The position numbers and the translations under genes are program-made. Under the pieces are notes generated by a model. That model worked only from the letters and a program-made list of their open reading frames with translations. It did not search any database and was not told where the DNA came from. DNA of 64,000 nt, taken from Populus alba. Lineage: Eukaryota; Streptophyta; Magnoliopsida; Malpighiales; Salicaceae. Below, piece by piece: positions 37,744-47,465 of the stretch; the stretch's first letter is position 1, and the number at the start of each line of letters is the position of its first letter. The stretch is from positions 16,211,875-16,275,874 of the forward strand of contig NC_133300.1 in NCBI RefSeq assembly GCF_005239225.2, read 5' to 3'.

Positions 37744-38243
37744 NNNNNNNNNNNNNNNNNNNNNNNNNNNNNNNNNNNNNNNNNNNNNNNNNNNNNNNNN
37801 NNNNNNNNNNNNNNNNNNNNNNNNNNNNNNNNNNNNNNNNNNNNNNNNNNNNNNNNNNNNNNNNNNNNNNNNNNNNNNNNNNNNNNNNNNNNNNNNNNNN
37901 NNNNNNNNNNNNNNNNNNNNNNNNNNNNNNNNNNNNNNNNNNNNNNNNNNNNNNNNNNNNNNNNNNNNNNNNNNNNNNNNNNNNNNNNNNNNNNNNNNNN
38001 NNNNNNNNNNNNNNNNNNNNNNNNNNNNNNNNNNNNNNNNNNNNNNNNNNNNNNNNNNNNNNNNNNNNNNNNNNNNNNNNNNNNNNNNNNNNNNNNNNNN
38101 NNNNNNNNNNNNNNNNNNNNNNNNNNNNNNNNNNNNNNNNNNNNNNNNNNNNNNNNNNNNNNNNNNNNNNNNNNNNNNNNNNNNNNNNNNNNNNNNNNNN
38201 NNNNNNNNNNNNNNNNNNNNNNNNNNNNNNNNNNNNNNNNNNN
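37744..38243. other. Assembly gap of exactly 500 N
   Basis: All bases are N. A round 500 is a conventional filler length, so the true distance is unknown. The FURRY-like gene runs in from the left and none of its remaining exons appears on the right. Confidence 1.
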
Positions 38244-38784
38244 TTTTTTATTCAATTAATTTAATATTTATTTATTTTTATTATTATTTGATTAAATAAA
38301 AAACTTGTTTTAATTAATAAATTTAGTAAACACAATTGCATAAATGTCTCATCTTGCAAATTAAATATCTTAATTTACAACTATTTCTTGATTTTTCCTG
38401 TTTTATTTTTATTTATCTTTTATAGTTGTTTTTTATTTATTAAGTTCTATTTATAAATTTTATTTATGCTTAATTGTTTTTTTATTTTCACTTATAAAAA
38501 TTTAAATACAAAAATATATTTAAAAATTCTATTAAATTTTTTTTTTTTAACCTGCAATGAATTTACGTAACAAGTATCTGGTAACATCGATTCCATGTGA
38601 AAGATAAAAGAATGAAGAGAGAAAGAGATGTGTGAAGAAGAATTACATAAATATATTTGCTTAATTATTTTAATACTGTTACATCATGTTATTATATATA
38701 TTACAATCTTTAATTCAAATGAATGATAAAATATACATTTAATTCCTAGACTATCTATTGCAGATATAGTTACTATTATCTTTA
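38244..38784. other. AT-rich DNA right of the gap
   Basis: Very AT-rich, with no gene, continuing exon or transposon signature visible. Confidence 0.6.
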
Positions 38785-39130
38785 GTATCAGTAATCTTTT
38801 ATGCAGATATGAACAAAAATCATGATTATATTCAATATCAGTGATTCCTGATCATGATCTCTTCAATATCAAGGATTTTTGATTATGATAGCAATCTCTG
38901 ATCATGATTATCTTCAGTATCAATATTATCTTTAGTAGATATGATATTATTTTCAGTATCAATAATTATTGATCATGATTATCTTCAGTATCAATAATAA
39001 TCTTTTGTGTAGATATGATCAGAAATTACAATTATTTTTAGTGTCAATGATCCTTGATCATGATAATAATCCCTGATCATATTTATTTTCAGTATTAGTA
39101 TTATCTTCCGTAAATTTGATAATATTTTCA
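38785..39130. repeat. Diverged minisatellite built on TGATCATGAT...CTTCAGTATCA
   Basis: Imperfect repeats of words like TGATCATGATTATCTTCAG and TATCAATAAT recur about every 30-65 bases. TGATCA is palindromic, so the array reads similarly on both strands. No coding potential. Confidence 0.7.
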
Positions 39131-39345
39131 ACACCTAGTTTGACTTTGTAGTGGTGAGAAAATGAAAGTTTAGTTTTCAAGTACTTTTTTATCTAATCTA
39201 TATTTTTTTTATTACAATTTTACCTAACCGAATGATAGAAATTCTTTTTAGTCAGTAATAATTTAATGTGGTTTGGAGGGATACTGTTCAACCCTACAAT
39301 ATGCATTAATAATTAAAGTTTGAGAAAATTCCCATTATGCCAAGC

Positions 39346-39355
39346 TATATATATA
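39346..39355 (+). promoter_or_regulatory. TATA-box candidate before the GC-rich island
   Basis: TATATATATA, followed by an AC/CT-rich leader (ACACACACACAAC, then CCTCTCCTTCTCACTCTC), sits ~40 bases before the GC-rich repeat begins. This is the layout of a plant core promoter. No transcript evidence is available. Confidence 0.35.
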
Positions 39356-39392
39356 CACACACACAACACTTCTAACCTCTCCTTCTCACTCT

Positions 39393-40594
39393 CAGCGGCA
39401 AAGGAGCTCCAGCAACGCAGCAGCAGCAGTGGCAGCAGATCCAGCTCCACCTCCACCAGCAGCGGATCCAGCATCTCCAACTGGTCAAGCAGTGGCAGGG
39501 CTGGCTCCAGCTGCTCCAGCACTGGCAGCGGAAGCAGAAGTGGCGGCCTCTCCAGCGGTGGCTCCAGCAGCGGATCCATTGGATCCAGAAGCGCGAGCAC
39601 TTGTCTGAGCAGCAGCTTGAGGAGCTGCCGCTGCTTGAGGAGCATCTCGAGCTGCTGGAGCAGCTGGTGGAGCAGGAGCAGCAGCTGCTGGAGCAGCAGC
39701 AGAAGCAGCTGCTGGAGCAGCAGCTGCCGCTCGAGTGGCAGCAGCTGCTGGAGCGGCAGCAGCAGCTGCACCGGCAGCAGCAGCAGCTGCACCAGCAGCA
39801 GCTGCTTCCGGTGAAGCAGCTGCTGCGGCACTGGCAGAACCAGCAGCTGGACCGGCTGCTCCACCGGAGGGAGCTGCTGAGGAACCGGCAGAGGCAGCAG
39901 CTGGACCGGCTGTGCCACCGGCAGAAGCAGCAGCTGGAGCAACTCGACCAGCTGGAGCAACTCGAATATCTGATGCTGGAGCTGCAGCAGGAGCAACTCG
40001 ACCATCTGAAGTGGCTGCAGGAGCTAGTCAACCAGCTGGAGCGGCAGCTGTACTGGCAGCTTCACCGGCAGCTTCACCGGCAGCTGGAGCGGGAGCAGGA
40101 GCTACCAAACCAGCTGGAGTGGCTGCTCGAGCCGCAGCAGCAGCTGAAGTGGCAGCTGTACCTGCAGCAGCGGCAGCAGCAGCAGCTGGAGCGGGAGCAG
40201 CGGCAGCTGGAGCGGGGGGAGCGGCAGCAGCTGGAGCGGGAGCAGCGGGAGATGGAGTGGGAGCAGCCGCAGCAGCGGCAGCAGCTGGAGCGGGTGCAGC
40301 AGCAGCAGCTGGGGCGGCTGGGGCGGGTGCAGCAGCTGAGGCGGCTGGGGCGGGTGCAGCTGCTGAGGCGGCTGGGGCGGGTGCAGCTGCTGGGGCGGGG
40401 GCGGGTGCAGCTGCTGGGGCGGGGGCAGCTGCTGGGGCGGCTGGGGCGGGTGCAGCTGCTGGGGCGGCTGGGGCGGGTGCAGCTGCTGGGGCAGCGGAAG
40501 CAGCTGCTGCTGATGCTCGAGCAGCAGCAGCAGCTGTTGCTCGAGCAGCTGCAGCTGCAGCTGCAGCACAAGCAGCTGCCTTGGTTTTGGTTAG
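39393..40594 (+). repeat. GC-rich GCA/CAG triplet-repeat island with long ORFs in several frames
   Basis: About 1.2 kb of strongly GC-rich sequence in an AT-rich region, built of GCA/CAG/AGC triplets with higher-order units of ~24-27 bp near 40310-40500 (GGGGCGGGTGCAGCTGCTG type). Because of the triplet structure, open frames of 155-339 codons exist on both strands: a Leu/Gln/Arg frame (39601-40602), an Ala/Gly/Pro frame (39735-40754) and Leu/Pro, Cys/Ser and Ala frames on the minus strand. The Ala/Gly frame extends upstream to ~39395 (ADPAPPPPAADPASPTG) but has TGA codons around 39604-39650, so no single frame spans the island from an ATG. It may be a degenerate Ala-rich structural gene or a pure expansion. 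I do not recognise a family. Confidence 0.6.
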
Positions 40595-41978
40595 GAATCT
40601 AACTTGCTTTAGCTTGAAGATCTTCGTCAGTTTTTGCTCATGGTTTTGGTTTGGGGTAATTAGATTCACATTTTGCAATATTGGTTATCGGTGGCGTCTC
40701 GGTGTTTCTGCGACCGTAGATTCCAAGAGGTTTTTCCAGCTACTAATTCTATAAATATAATGAAAACAGAAATGAGAAACTCGTCAGTTTTTCTATTGAT
40801 ATAGAACGAGGAAGAAGACGAGGGGGAGAATAGATGAAAGAGGAGAATAGTGTTAGAAGAATACAAAGGTGACGAATAAATACAGTAACCGTTAAAGTAA
40901 ATATGCTTGTTATACAGTACAAAATATAACCGGTAAGTAAGAAAACAATATTGAAAAGGAAAGAATGTAGAACAAAAAATATATATATATATATATATTA
41001 AATGTAGTATTTTAAGTAGTGAATAAAAATGATGATTATTATTATTTAATGTGATTATGCTTAATTAACTAGTGACACAAATTTCCTAGGACATGGTTAT
41101 ATTACTTTTCGCTTCAACTATTTTTTGTTATTTTTTTCTAATACTAGTATTTCTAATCTAAATAAATTAAATATTTAATTTTGTATATAACATGTTTTCA
41201 ATGATTAAATGTTGTCTGTTTTTTATTTTGCAAACATAATTAATTTTTGTTGTGGGATCAGAACTTGACATTATATATTGTGAGTATTAATAAAATGTTT
41301 AATTTGTATATAACATATTCTTCTTAAATTTAGGATAATCCCATTCTTCTTAAAAGGGGACATATTTAAGTCTGTCCACTTTTTTAACTCTGTTTTTTGG
41401 TGTATGATATATTTAAATTAAAAAATATATATATTTCTAAAAGATAAAACCAATAATTTCTTATCAATATGAATTTTGTTTTTTTTTTTTAAATCAATTT
41501 CATTCAGAATTTTTTTAAATTAATTTTAAGTATTTTGATATTTCATGTTATAATATTCATACTAAAAAATATTAATGACCACGTTTTAAAACCATTTTCT
41601 CCTAGCAGTAGGCATTTTACATTCAAAATACATAAAAATTGATCTTAAATGCGACCAAGTTGTATGCATGCATTCTAACTATTCTAAACAATTCTCTTAG
41701 TTCTCTATCTGTGTTTGTTATTATGGTAATATATAATTATTGTTTAAAATATTTTTTTTATTTAAAATAAGATTTTTTATTTATTAAAATTTTATTTTTA
41801 ATACAGCACATCAAAACCATTTTAAAAAATATATAAAAAACTTAATTTGAAGTAAAATAAATAAATAATTCAATTTTTAACAATTTTAAAAACAAACAAG
41901 TGCTCTAAATCCTGACAACCTATTAGATAAAATTATTAGTAAAGTCGACATTTTTTAATATGTTACTTTTATGTTAAG

Positions 41979-42720
41979 GTCCCATTTGTTTTATGAAAAG
42001 TGGTTTTTTAGAAATTATTTTTTAAAATATTTTGTGTTTATTTGTCATTAGAAAAATTAGTTAATAGAAAATATTTTTTAGTTAAAAAAAATATTTTTCA
42101 GAAATTATAAAAATTTAGAAATATCATATTATTTTCTAATTATATCAAATTTGATATTCATACTTTTAATTACTATATATTTTGTTTTGAATATTTTTTT
42201 TTAATTCCATCCCTTAGAGTTTAATCAAATTTGATTTTTATATTAACTTTGATCTTGATTTTTATGATTGTTATTTGTTTTTCTTATCATTTTCTTAATT
42301 GAAATTTTTTATCTATCATATTTGATTCTCATTCTTTTGATTATTATTTATTTTATTTGTAATAATTTATGAAATTATAATTATTTTTTTAACATTATCT
42401 TTCCATTTTTTTTTATCTATTATATTTGATCTCTATTATTTTAATTATTATTTATTACATTTGAGATAGTAAATGAAATTAATTTTTTTTTCAATTTCAT
42501 TCTCATTTAACTTTTTAATTTGTAAGATATATTTCTTATTATTTTAATAAACTTTTAAAAATATTAATAAGTTATTTTTCATGATATAGCTAAACACTGA
42601 AAAATATTTTTTAACTTATTTTTTACGATACTATCAAATATGAAAAATTAATTCACTTTTTAAAAATATATTTTGCAAGAAAAAAATTATATATAAAAAA
42701 TAATTTCTAATAAACAACGG
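41979..42720. mobile_element. AT-rich foldback/MITE-like insertion in the distal copy
   Basis: Absent from the proximal copy. Begins GGTCCCATTTGTTTT and ends near AATAAACAACGGC. A perfect 14-bp inverted pair lies just inside: AGAAATTATTTTTT (42010-42023) and AAAAAATAATTTCT (42695-42708). The interior is over 80% AT with repeated 'tatcatatttgat' words. No target duplication could be fixed. Confidence 0.4.
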
Positions 42721-42960
42721 CAAAGTATTTGTTTTTTCTTCTCAAAAACAGAAAACCACCTTCGTTGTGCAGTGCAACATTTCATGCCCCAAGTTACTTA
42801 GCTGCTGTCAAAAGACTCGAAACCCTGCGATATTGGGAATTAAAGTTTGCTGGTAGTAATTTTAGGTTATATCAGTATTTAAAAAGCAAGAATTTCTTAT
42901 TGGGTCCACCCTTGCGTTGGAAACATAGTATTTAAAAAGCAAGAATTCCTTATTTTTTTT

Positions 42961-43017
42961 GCACTATTCATGTTAATTACACTGTTCAATAATCAGTACA
43001 ATTAACATGAACAGTGC
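42961..43017. repeat. Short hairpin, 23-nt arms
   Basis: Left arm 42961-42983 (GCACTATTCATGTTAATT...) and right arm 42995-43017 pair at 20 of 23 positions around an 11-nt loop. It is AT-rich and surrounded by poly-T tracts, so it is more likely a MITE remnant than a microRNA gene. Confidence 0.5.
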
Positions 43018-43738
43018 ATAGTGTGTTATTTTTTTTTTTTAGTGTGTTAATTTTTTTAACTTTTTTTTTTTAAAAAAACTAGTTTAGAGTGAATTTTATA
43101 CATAATAATATTTTATCTAATTTTATTACATGCTAAAAAATTATGGAAATTGTAATTCTTCTCGAATGTATTTCGTACGTAATGGAATTATAGATGATTT
43201 CATGGAATAATAAAAAATATTTATATAAAGTATGATTTATTTCATGATATAATAGCAATAGTTAAATCCATAATATTTAAATTAAAAATCATCAATATTA
43301 ATATATATTTTTTTAAATTATTTTATAACCTCAATTTTAAAAGCATTTTTAACTAAACACATTAAAATATTTTTTATTCAACCTTAATTTCAACCACAGT
43401 TTTAATCAAACACCTATTTTTTCAAACCAACCTCAATTAAAAATACTTTTTATAAAACAACTTTTTTCAAACCATAACAACTACCGCAATACCAAATACA
43501 CTCTAATTAGGGCGACGGGTATGCGAATACCACAATCATACCCTCTATGAACCCATTTCCTTTCTCAAATTGCATTACCCGCGCATTTTAATTCATCTCT
43601 CAATCACTTCAATTCCATTTTTTTTTTCATTTGCTTTAATTAGAGGGCCAGCTCCCATATATTTTCTACCAAAATTTTTGATCCTTTGATTACGTTTTAT
43701 AAGAAACCCACAATTTTATCTCTAAACCATCCACAGTT

Positions 43739-44526
43739 ATGTGGAGAAACGTCGCAAAACAAGCCACCTTGAAATCCCAATCAAAGTCCCTCAATTTCCC
43801 TTCATTCCCAAGAACTTACAGCTTTTTAGGAGCCTCTAAAGAACCCATCTTTTTTGAGAAACTCAAGTTTTCGAGCAATTGGCGAATTATCAACCCATGA
43901 AGATTTTATGGGAAACCCAGGTTTATTTTTTTGAGAAATAGTGATAGTACTAATGGGAATCGGTGTGGTGGATTTTGTCCAAGAGGGTATGTGAGTGCAG
44001 CTGAGGCAGTGTCATCAACAGATGTTGAAGATAATGTGTCTGGTGCGGATGAAGTGCAAGAATTGCTGCCAGAAATGAGGAAAGAAGAGGAGAAAGAGAG
44101 CACTTTAGGAGGAGGAGGCTACATGCTAACCCTGGAATAGGGTCAAGGAAGCATAGGGTCTTAAGGAGAAGGCAAGTGAAGATTGAGGCGGAAGCATGGG
44201 AACTGGCAACGAAAGAATATAAGGAGCTTTTGAAGGATATGTGTGAGCATAAGTTGGCTCCTAATTTGCCATATATGAAGAGTTTGTTCCTTGGTTGGTT
44301 TGAGCCTTTTACAGATGCAATTGCGAAAGAGCAGGAGTTGATTGGAACGGGGAAGAGTAGGCAGGGTTATGCTCCGTATTTTGATCTGCTGCCAGCTGAC
44401 AAGATGTCTTTTATTGCAATGCATGAACTCGCAGCAATGGTAATGACAGTTGATTGGAACGGGGAACATGGATGTGCAAGAGTTGTGACTGCTGCTTGTA
44501 TGGTTGGTGATGCAATTGAGCAGCAG
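43739..44526 (+). pseudogene. RpoT exon 1, broken second copy
   Basis: Same ATG context and N-terminus ([16 protein letters not shown]...) as the gene at 1514. A 35-bp deletion after GAAACTCAAGTT shifts the frame, a 1-base loss near 43915 restores it, and a second 1-base loss near 44097 (AAAGAGGAGCAC to AAAGAGAGCAC) shifts it again, giving a stop at ~44140. The rest stays similar to the donor at 44527 (CAG|GTAAGT). It keeps two 9-bp in-frame segments absent from the proximal copy (GTGCAAGAA near 44055, and one near 44450), so it is not a simple descendant of that copy. Exons 2-4 are gone, so it cannot encode a polymerase. Confidence 0.9.
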
Positions 44527-45141
44527 GTAAGTAATTTTTAATGTTTTATTTGCTTATTTTTACTTGCGGTTTGATTTGTAGACAGAGGATAATGAGTGCC
44601 CATATAAAAATATTGAAAGATAAGGGAAAACATAAAGTTTCTTAAATTTACTTTTAGACAACCTTCATATGAGGTGATGAACTATACGAAGAAAGATGAA
44701 AGTTACCATGTACAATTATGAGATAAAAATCAGCTATGGAGCTAGTAGTGCCTGGAAAATTAGATTTTGAAGTTACGTTCCGTAAAGTTTTGTCGAATGT
44801 TGAATGGGGTTTTTCTGGATTTCTTTTTTATATATCTATAGTTTTTACTTTCAGTCCAAGTTCTTCTGCTGTTCATGGTTCCAGGGAGGACACTAAATGT
44901 AGGTACGAAAAACAATGTAGTGTAAGATCCTTTAGATAGTAAGTTTTTACAATTTTCATTAAGTGTTAAACTTTTCATATCACGGGCCTTATTAGGCTGA
45001 ATATTCTACTACGCCTTTCTTTTTTGAGCTACAATTTCTTCAAAGCATGGGCATGGTGGACTCATAAGAGTGACATTCAACTTTCCTTTGTCAGAGCTCA
45101 TCCCATGTTTCGACATTGTTTCACTATGGATTTATACTTTT
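44527..45141 (+). other. Partial RpoT intron 1 in the distal copy
   Basis: Matches 2321-2938 with few substitutions and small indels. No gene content. Confidence 0.85.
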
Positions 45142-46523
45142 GCTAGGAGCTACGGTGCGGCGAAGGAGCAGCGGACTGGTCTGGCGGTGGCTGGCTTCGG
45201 GCTGTTGTTTTGGCCGCTGCTATTGGAGGCTGAATGGAGAGGAGAGGGTGGTCAGCTCATGGTGGCTGAGACGCTGCTGCAAGGCTGGTCGGGCAGAGAT
45301 GAAGAGGACAGCGAGATTGCTGCTGGAGGCTTGGGTTCAGGGGAGGCCGGTGTTGACGGAGATGGTGGTGCAGCGGTCTTGGTGTTGATGAGAAGGAGAG
45401 GGGACACTGTGTGATGGTGTTTCAGGTGCAGGGGCCAGAATTGGGAAAGTGAGGGGACCGGAGATGGAGAGGGCTGTGTGGGGAATATGAGGTCAGCTGA
45501 GAAGGTCTGTGTGGGGGAGAAAAAAATTCAACGTGAGGGCCGACGGCTGGTTTCCAGAGAAGAAAACCAGGGAGAAAAATTCAAAACCAGTGGGGGGAGG
45601 CGCCGCCGGCCCCTTTTTTTGAGTGAGGAGAAAGAGTTGGGTTTTAGGGTTTTTTTTTTTGTGTTTTTTTGTTGAATCTGTCAAAATTGACCCTCTTTAA
45701 TGTGTTGAGAAGACTAGTATTTATAGGTGAATTGTTGCTAGGTTTTTCAACTTGGTCCCTCAACTTCTTTCTTTTTTGTAAATTTTGATTTTTTTTATTT
45801 TTTTGTATTTTTTGAAAACGAGCAATATCAACGTCGACTCAATGAGGAAAATCAATGATTTTTAAAAATGACGCGTGAAAAGTTGAACGCGTTCAAAAGA
45901 CCCTTAAAAATTTAAATTCTTTTTTAGACGACGTTGAAAATGCTAAAATGACGAAAATATATTAAAAAACATATTTTTTTGGATTTCTTTGTTTTTCTCT
46001 ATTTTTGAATTTTTCTGAAAATTTATCAAAACATGGATAAAAAATTGGGTAGCAGTGGGGGGAGGCGCCGTCGACCCCTTTTTTTGAGTGAGGAGAAAGA
46101 GTTGGGTTTTAGGGTTTTTTTTTTGTGTTTTTTTGTTGAATCTGTCAAAATTGACCGTCTTTAATGTGTTGAGAAGACTAGTATTTATAAGTGAATTGTT
46201 CCTAGGTTTTTCAACTTGGTCCCTCAACTTCTTTCTTTTTTGTAAATTTTGATTTTTCTTATTTTTTTTGTATTTTTTGAAAACGAGCAATATCAACGTC
46301 GACGCAATGAGGAAAATCAATGATTTTTAAAAATGACGCGTGAAAAGTTGAACGCGTTCAAAAGACCCTTAAAAATTTAAATTCTTTTTTAGACGACGTT
46401 GAAAATGCTAAAATGACGAAAATATATTAAAAAACATATTTTTTTGGATTTTCTTTGTTTTTCTCTATTTTTGAATTTTTCTGAAAATTTATCAAAACAT
46501 GGGTCAAAAATTGGGTAGCAACA
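45142..46523 (-). repeat. Truncated 3' LTR of LARD-like element, with 465-bp internal duplication
   Basis: Aligns with 54143-55051 of the other LTR. A 465-bp block (45588-46052) is repeated directly at 46053-46517; the other LTR has it once. The junction shows a shared CAG. The LTR part corresponding to 53019-54142 is missing. Confidence 0.8.
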
Positions 46524-46527
46524 GATG

Positions 46528-46537
46528 CCCCCTCTTT
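46528..46537 (-). other. Polypurine tract of LARD-like element
   Basis: AAAGAGGGGG on the minus strand, four bases (CATC) before the LTR start TGTTGCTACCC. It fixes the element's orientation. Confidence 0.6.
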
Positions 46538-46715
46538 ACAATGCTTACGAAGCAAAAATCCTCAATGTTTTGCATAGTAAGCTTTGTAAAGAAAAACTTA
46601 TCTTTCTGTCTGCTTAACTTCCTCAATCTCCACTTCATCTAAACACCTTACCTTGTTCTCTTTTTTTTTTTTTGTCTTTCTTTGTTTCTCTCTCTCTTTT
46701 TTTTTTCATTATTCG

Positions 46716-47169
46716 GAGATCCCATCTAGCGACCTCCTTTAACCAAAACCAAAGAATGTATGTAACTCGATCAACCTAAAATCCTATATGGAGATTCCCT
46801 TTAACCAAAGCTACATGAGATCCCATCTGGCGACCTCATTAATCCAAAAAACAAAAAAATATGTGTAACTCGGTTAACCTGAATTCCCATCTAGCGATTC
46901 CCTTTAACCAAAGCTACATGAGATCCCATCTGGCGACCTCATTCAACTAGAACTAAAAAAACTGTGTGTAACTCGGTTAACCTGAAATCCCATCTGGCGA
47001 TTCCCTTTAACCAAAGCTACATGAGATCCCATCTGGCGACCTCATTCAACTGAAACTAAAAAATGTGTGTAACTCGGTTAACCTGAAATCCCATCTGGGA
47101 ATTCCCTTTAACCAAAGCTACATGAGGTCCCATCTGGCGACCTCATTTAACCAAAACAAAAGAATGTGT
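46716..47169. repeat. Tandem array, ~102-bp unit, 4.4 copies
   Basis: Each unit contains GAGATCCCATCTGGCGACC, a TGTGTAACTCGGTTAACC segment, then CCCATCTGGCGATTCCC and TTTAACCAAAGCTACAT. The unit itself contains two related halves. Confidence 0.9.
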
Positions 47170-47465
47170 AAAAAACGGTCTCATTGTAATGGGTGACCTA
47201 CCAAGGTGAAAAGAATATGAAAAAAACGGTCTCATTATGATGGGTGACCTACCCAGATGGAAAGAATATGAAGTGCGGTCTCATTATAATGGGTGACCTA
47301 CCCAAAATGGAAAAAATATGAAGTGTGGTCTCATTGTAATGGGTGACCTACCCATGTGGAAAGAATATGAAAAGCGATCTCGTTGGGATGGGTGACCTAC
47401 CCAAAATGGAAAGAATGTGAAGTGCGGTCTCATTCTAATGGGTGACCTACCCAATATGGAGAGAA
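47170..47465. repeat. Tandem array, ~50-bp unit, 6 copies
   Basis: Units of the form CGGTCTCATTATAATGGGTG, ACCTACCCA, then a short A/G-rich spacer ending GAATATGA. It directly follows the 102-bp array. Confidence 0.9.

Larger units (their letters stand above)
40606..45141 (+). repeat. Distal copy of the RpoT 5' region (duplicate of 1-2938)
   Basis: Colinear with 1-2938: flank words at 40606-40680, 41330-41345 and 41380-41475, RpoT leader and exon 1 at 43505-44526, and intron 1 at 44527-45141. Exon 1 is about 95% alike by eye. Extra AT-rich DNA in this copy lies at ~40690-41320 and 41600-43500. Similarity stops after 'tatacttttgc' (2938/45143), where the LTR element begins. It could be a true segmental duplication or an alternative haplotype placed in tandem by the assembler. 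The different insertions do not decide this. Confidence 0.85.

Noticed and set aside
37583..38299. Long open frames spanning the N block on both strands
   Set aside because: The translation is mostly X from the 500-N gap; only the first ~53 codons (37583-37743) are real, and they belong to the FURRY-like exon.
40028..40678. Ala/Pro-rich and Cys/Ser-rich minus-strand open frames
   Set aside because: Mirror images of the GCA/CAG triplet repeat; the same DNA is open in four or more frames, so openness is no evidence of coding.
44161..44469. 102-codon minus-strand frame, also present at 1964-2263
   Set aside because: Antisense of RpoT exon 1, seen twice only because the exon is duplicated.
43739..44541. 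A second functional RpoT gene (for example RpoTmp or RpoTp)
   Set aside because: Exon 1 is frameshifted, exons 2-4 are deleted and exon 5 is interrupted; the sequence is a near-copy of the first gene, not a distinct paralogue.
46716..47465. CRISPR-like regular repeats
   Set aside because: Units are directly adjacent, with no unique spacers, in a plant LTR element; ordinary tandem repeats.
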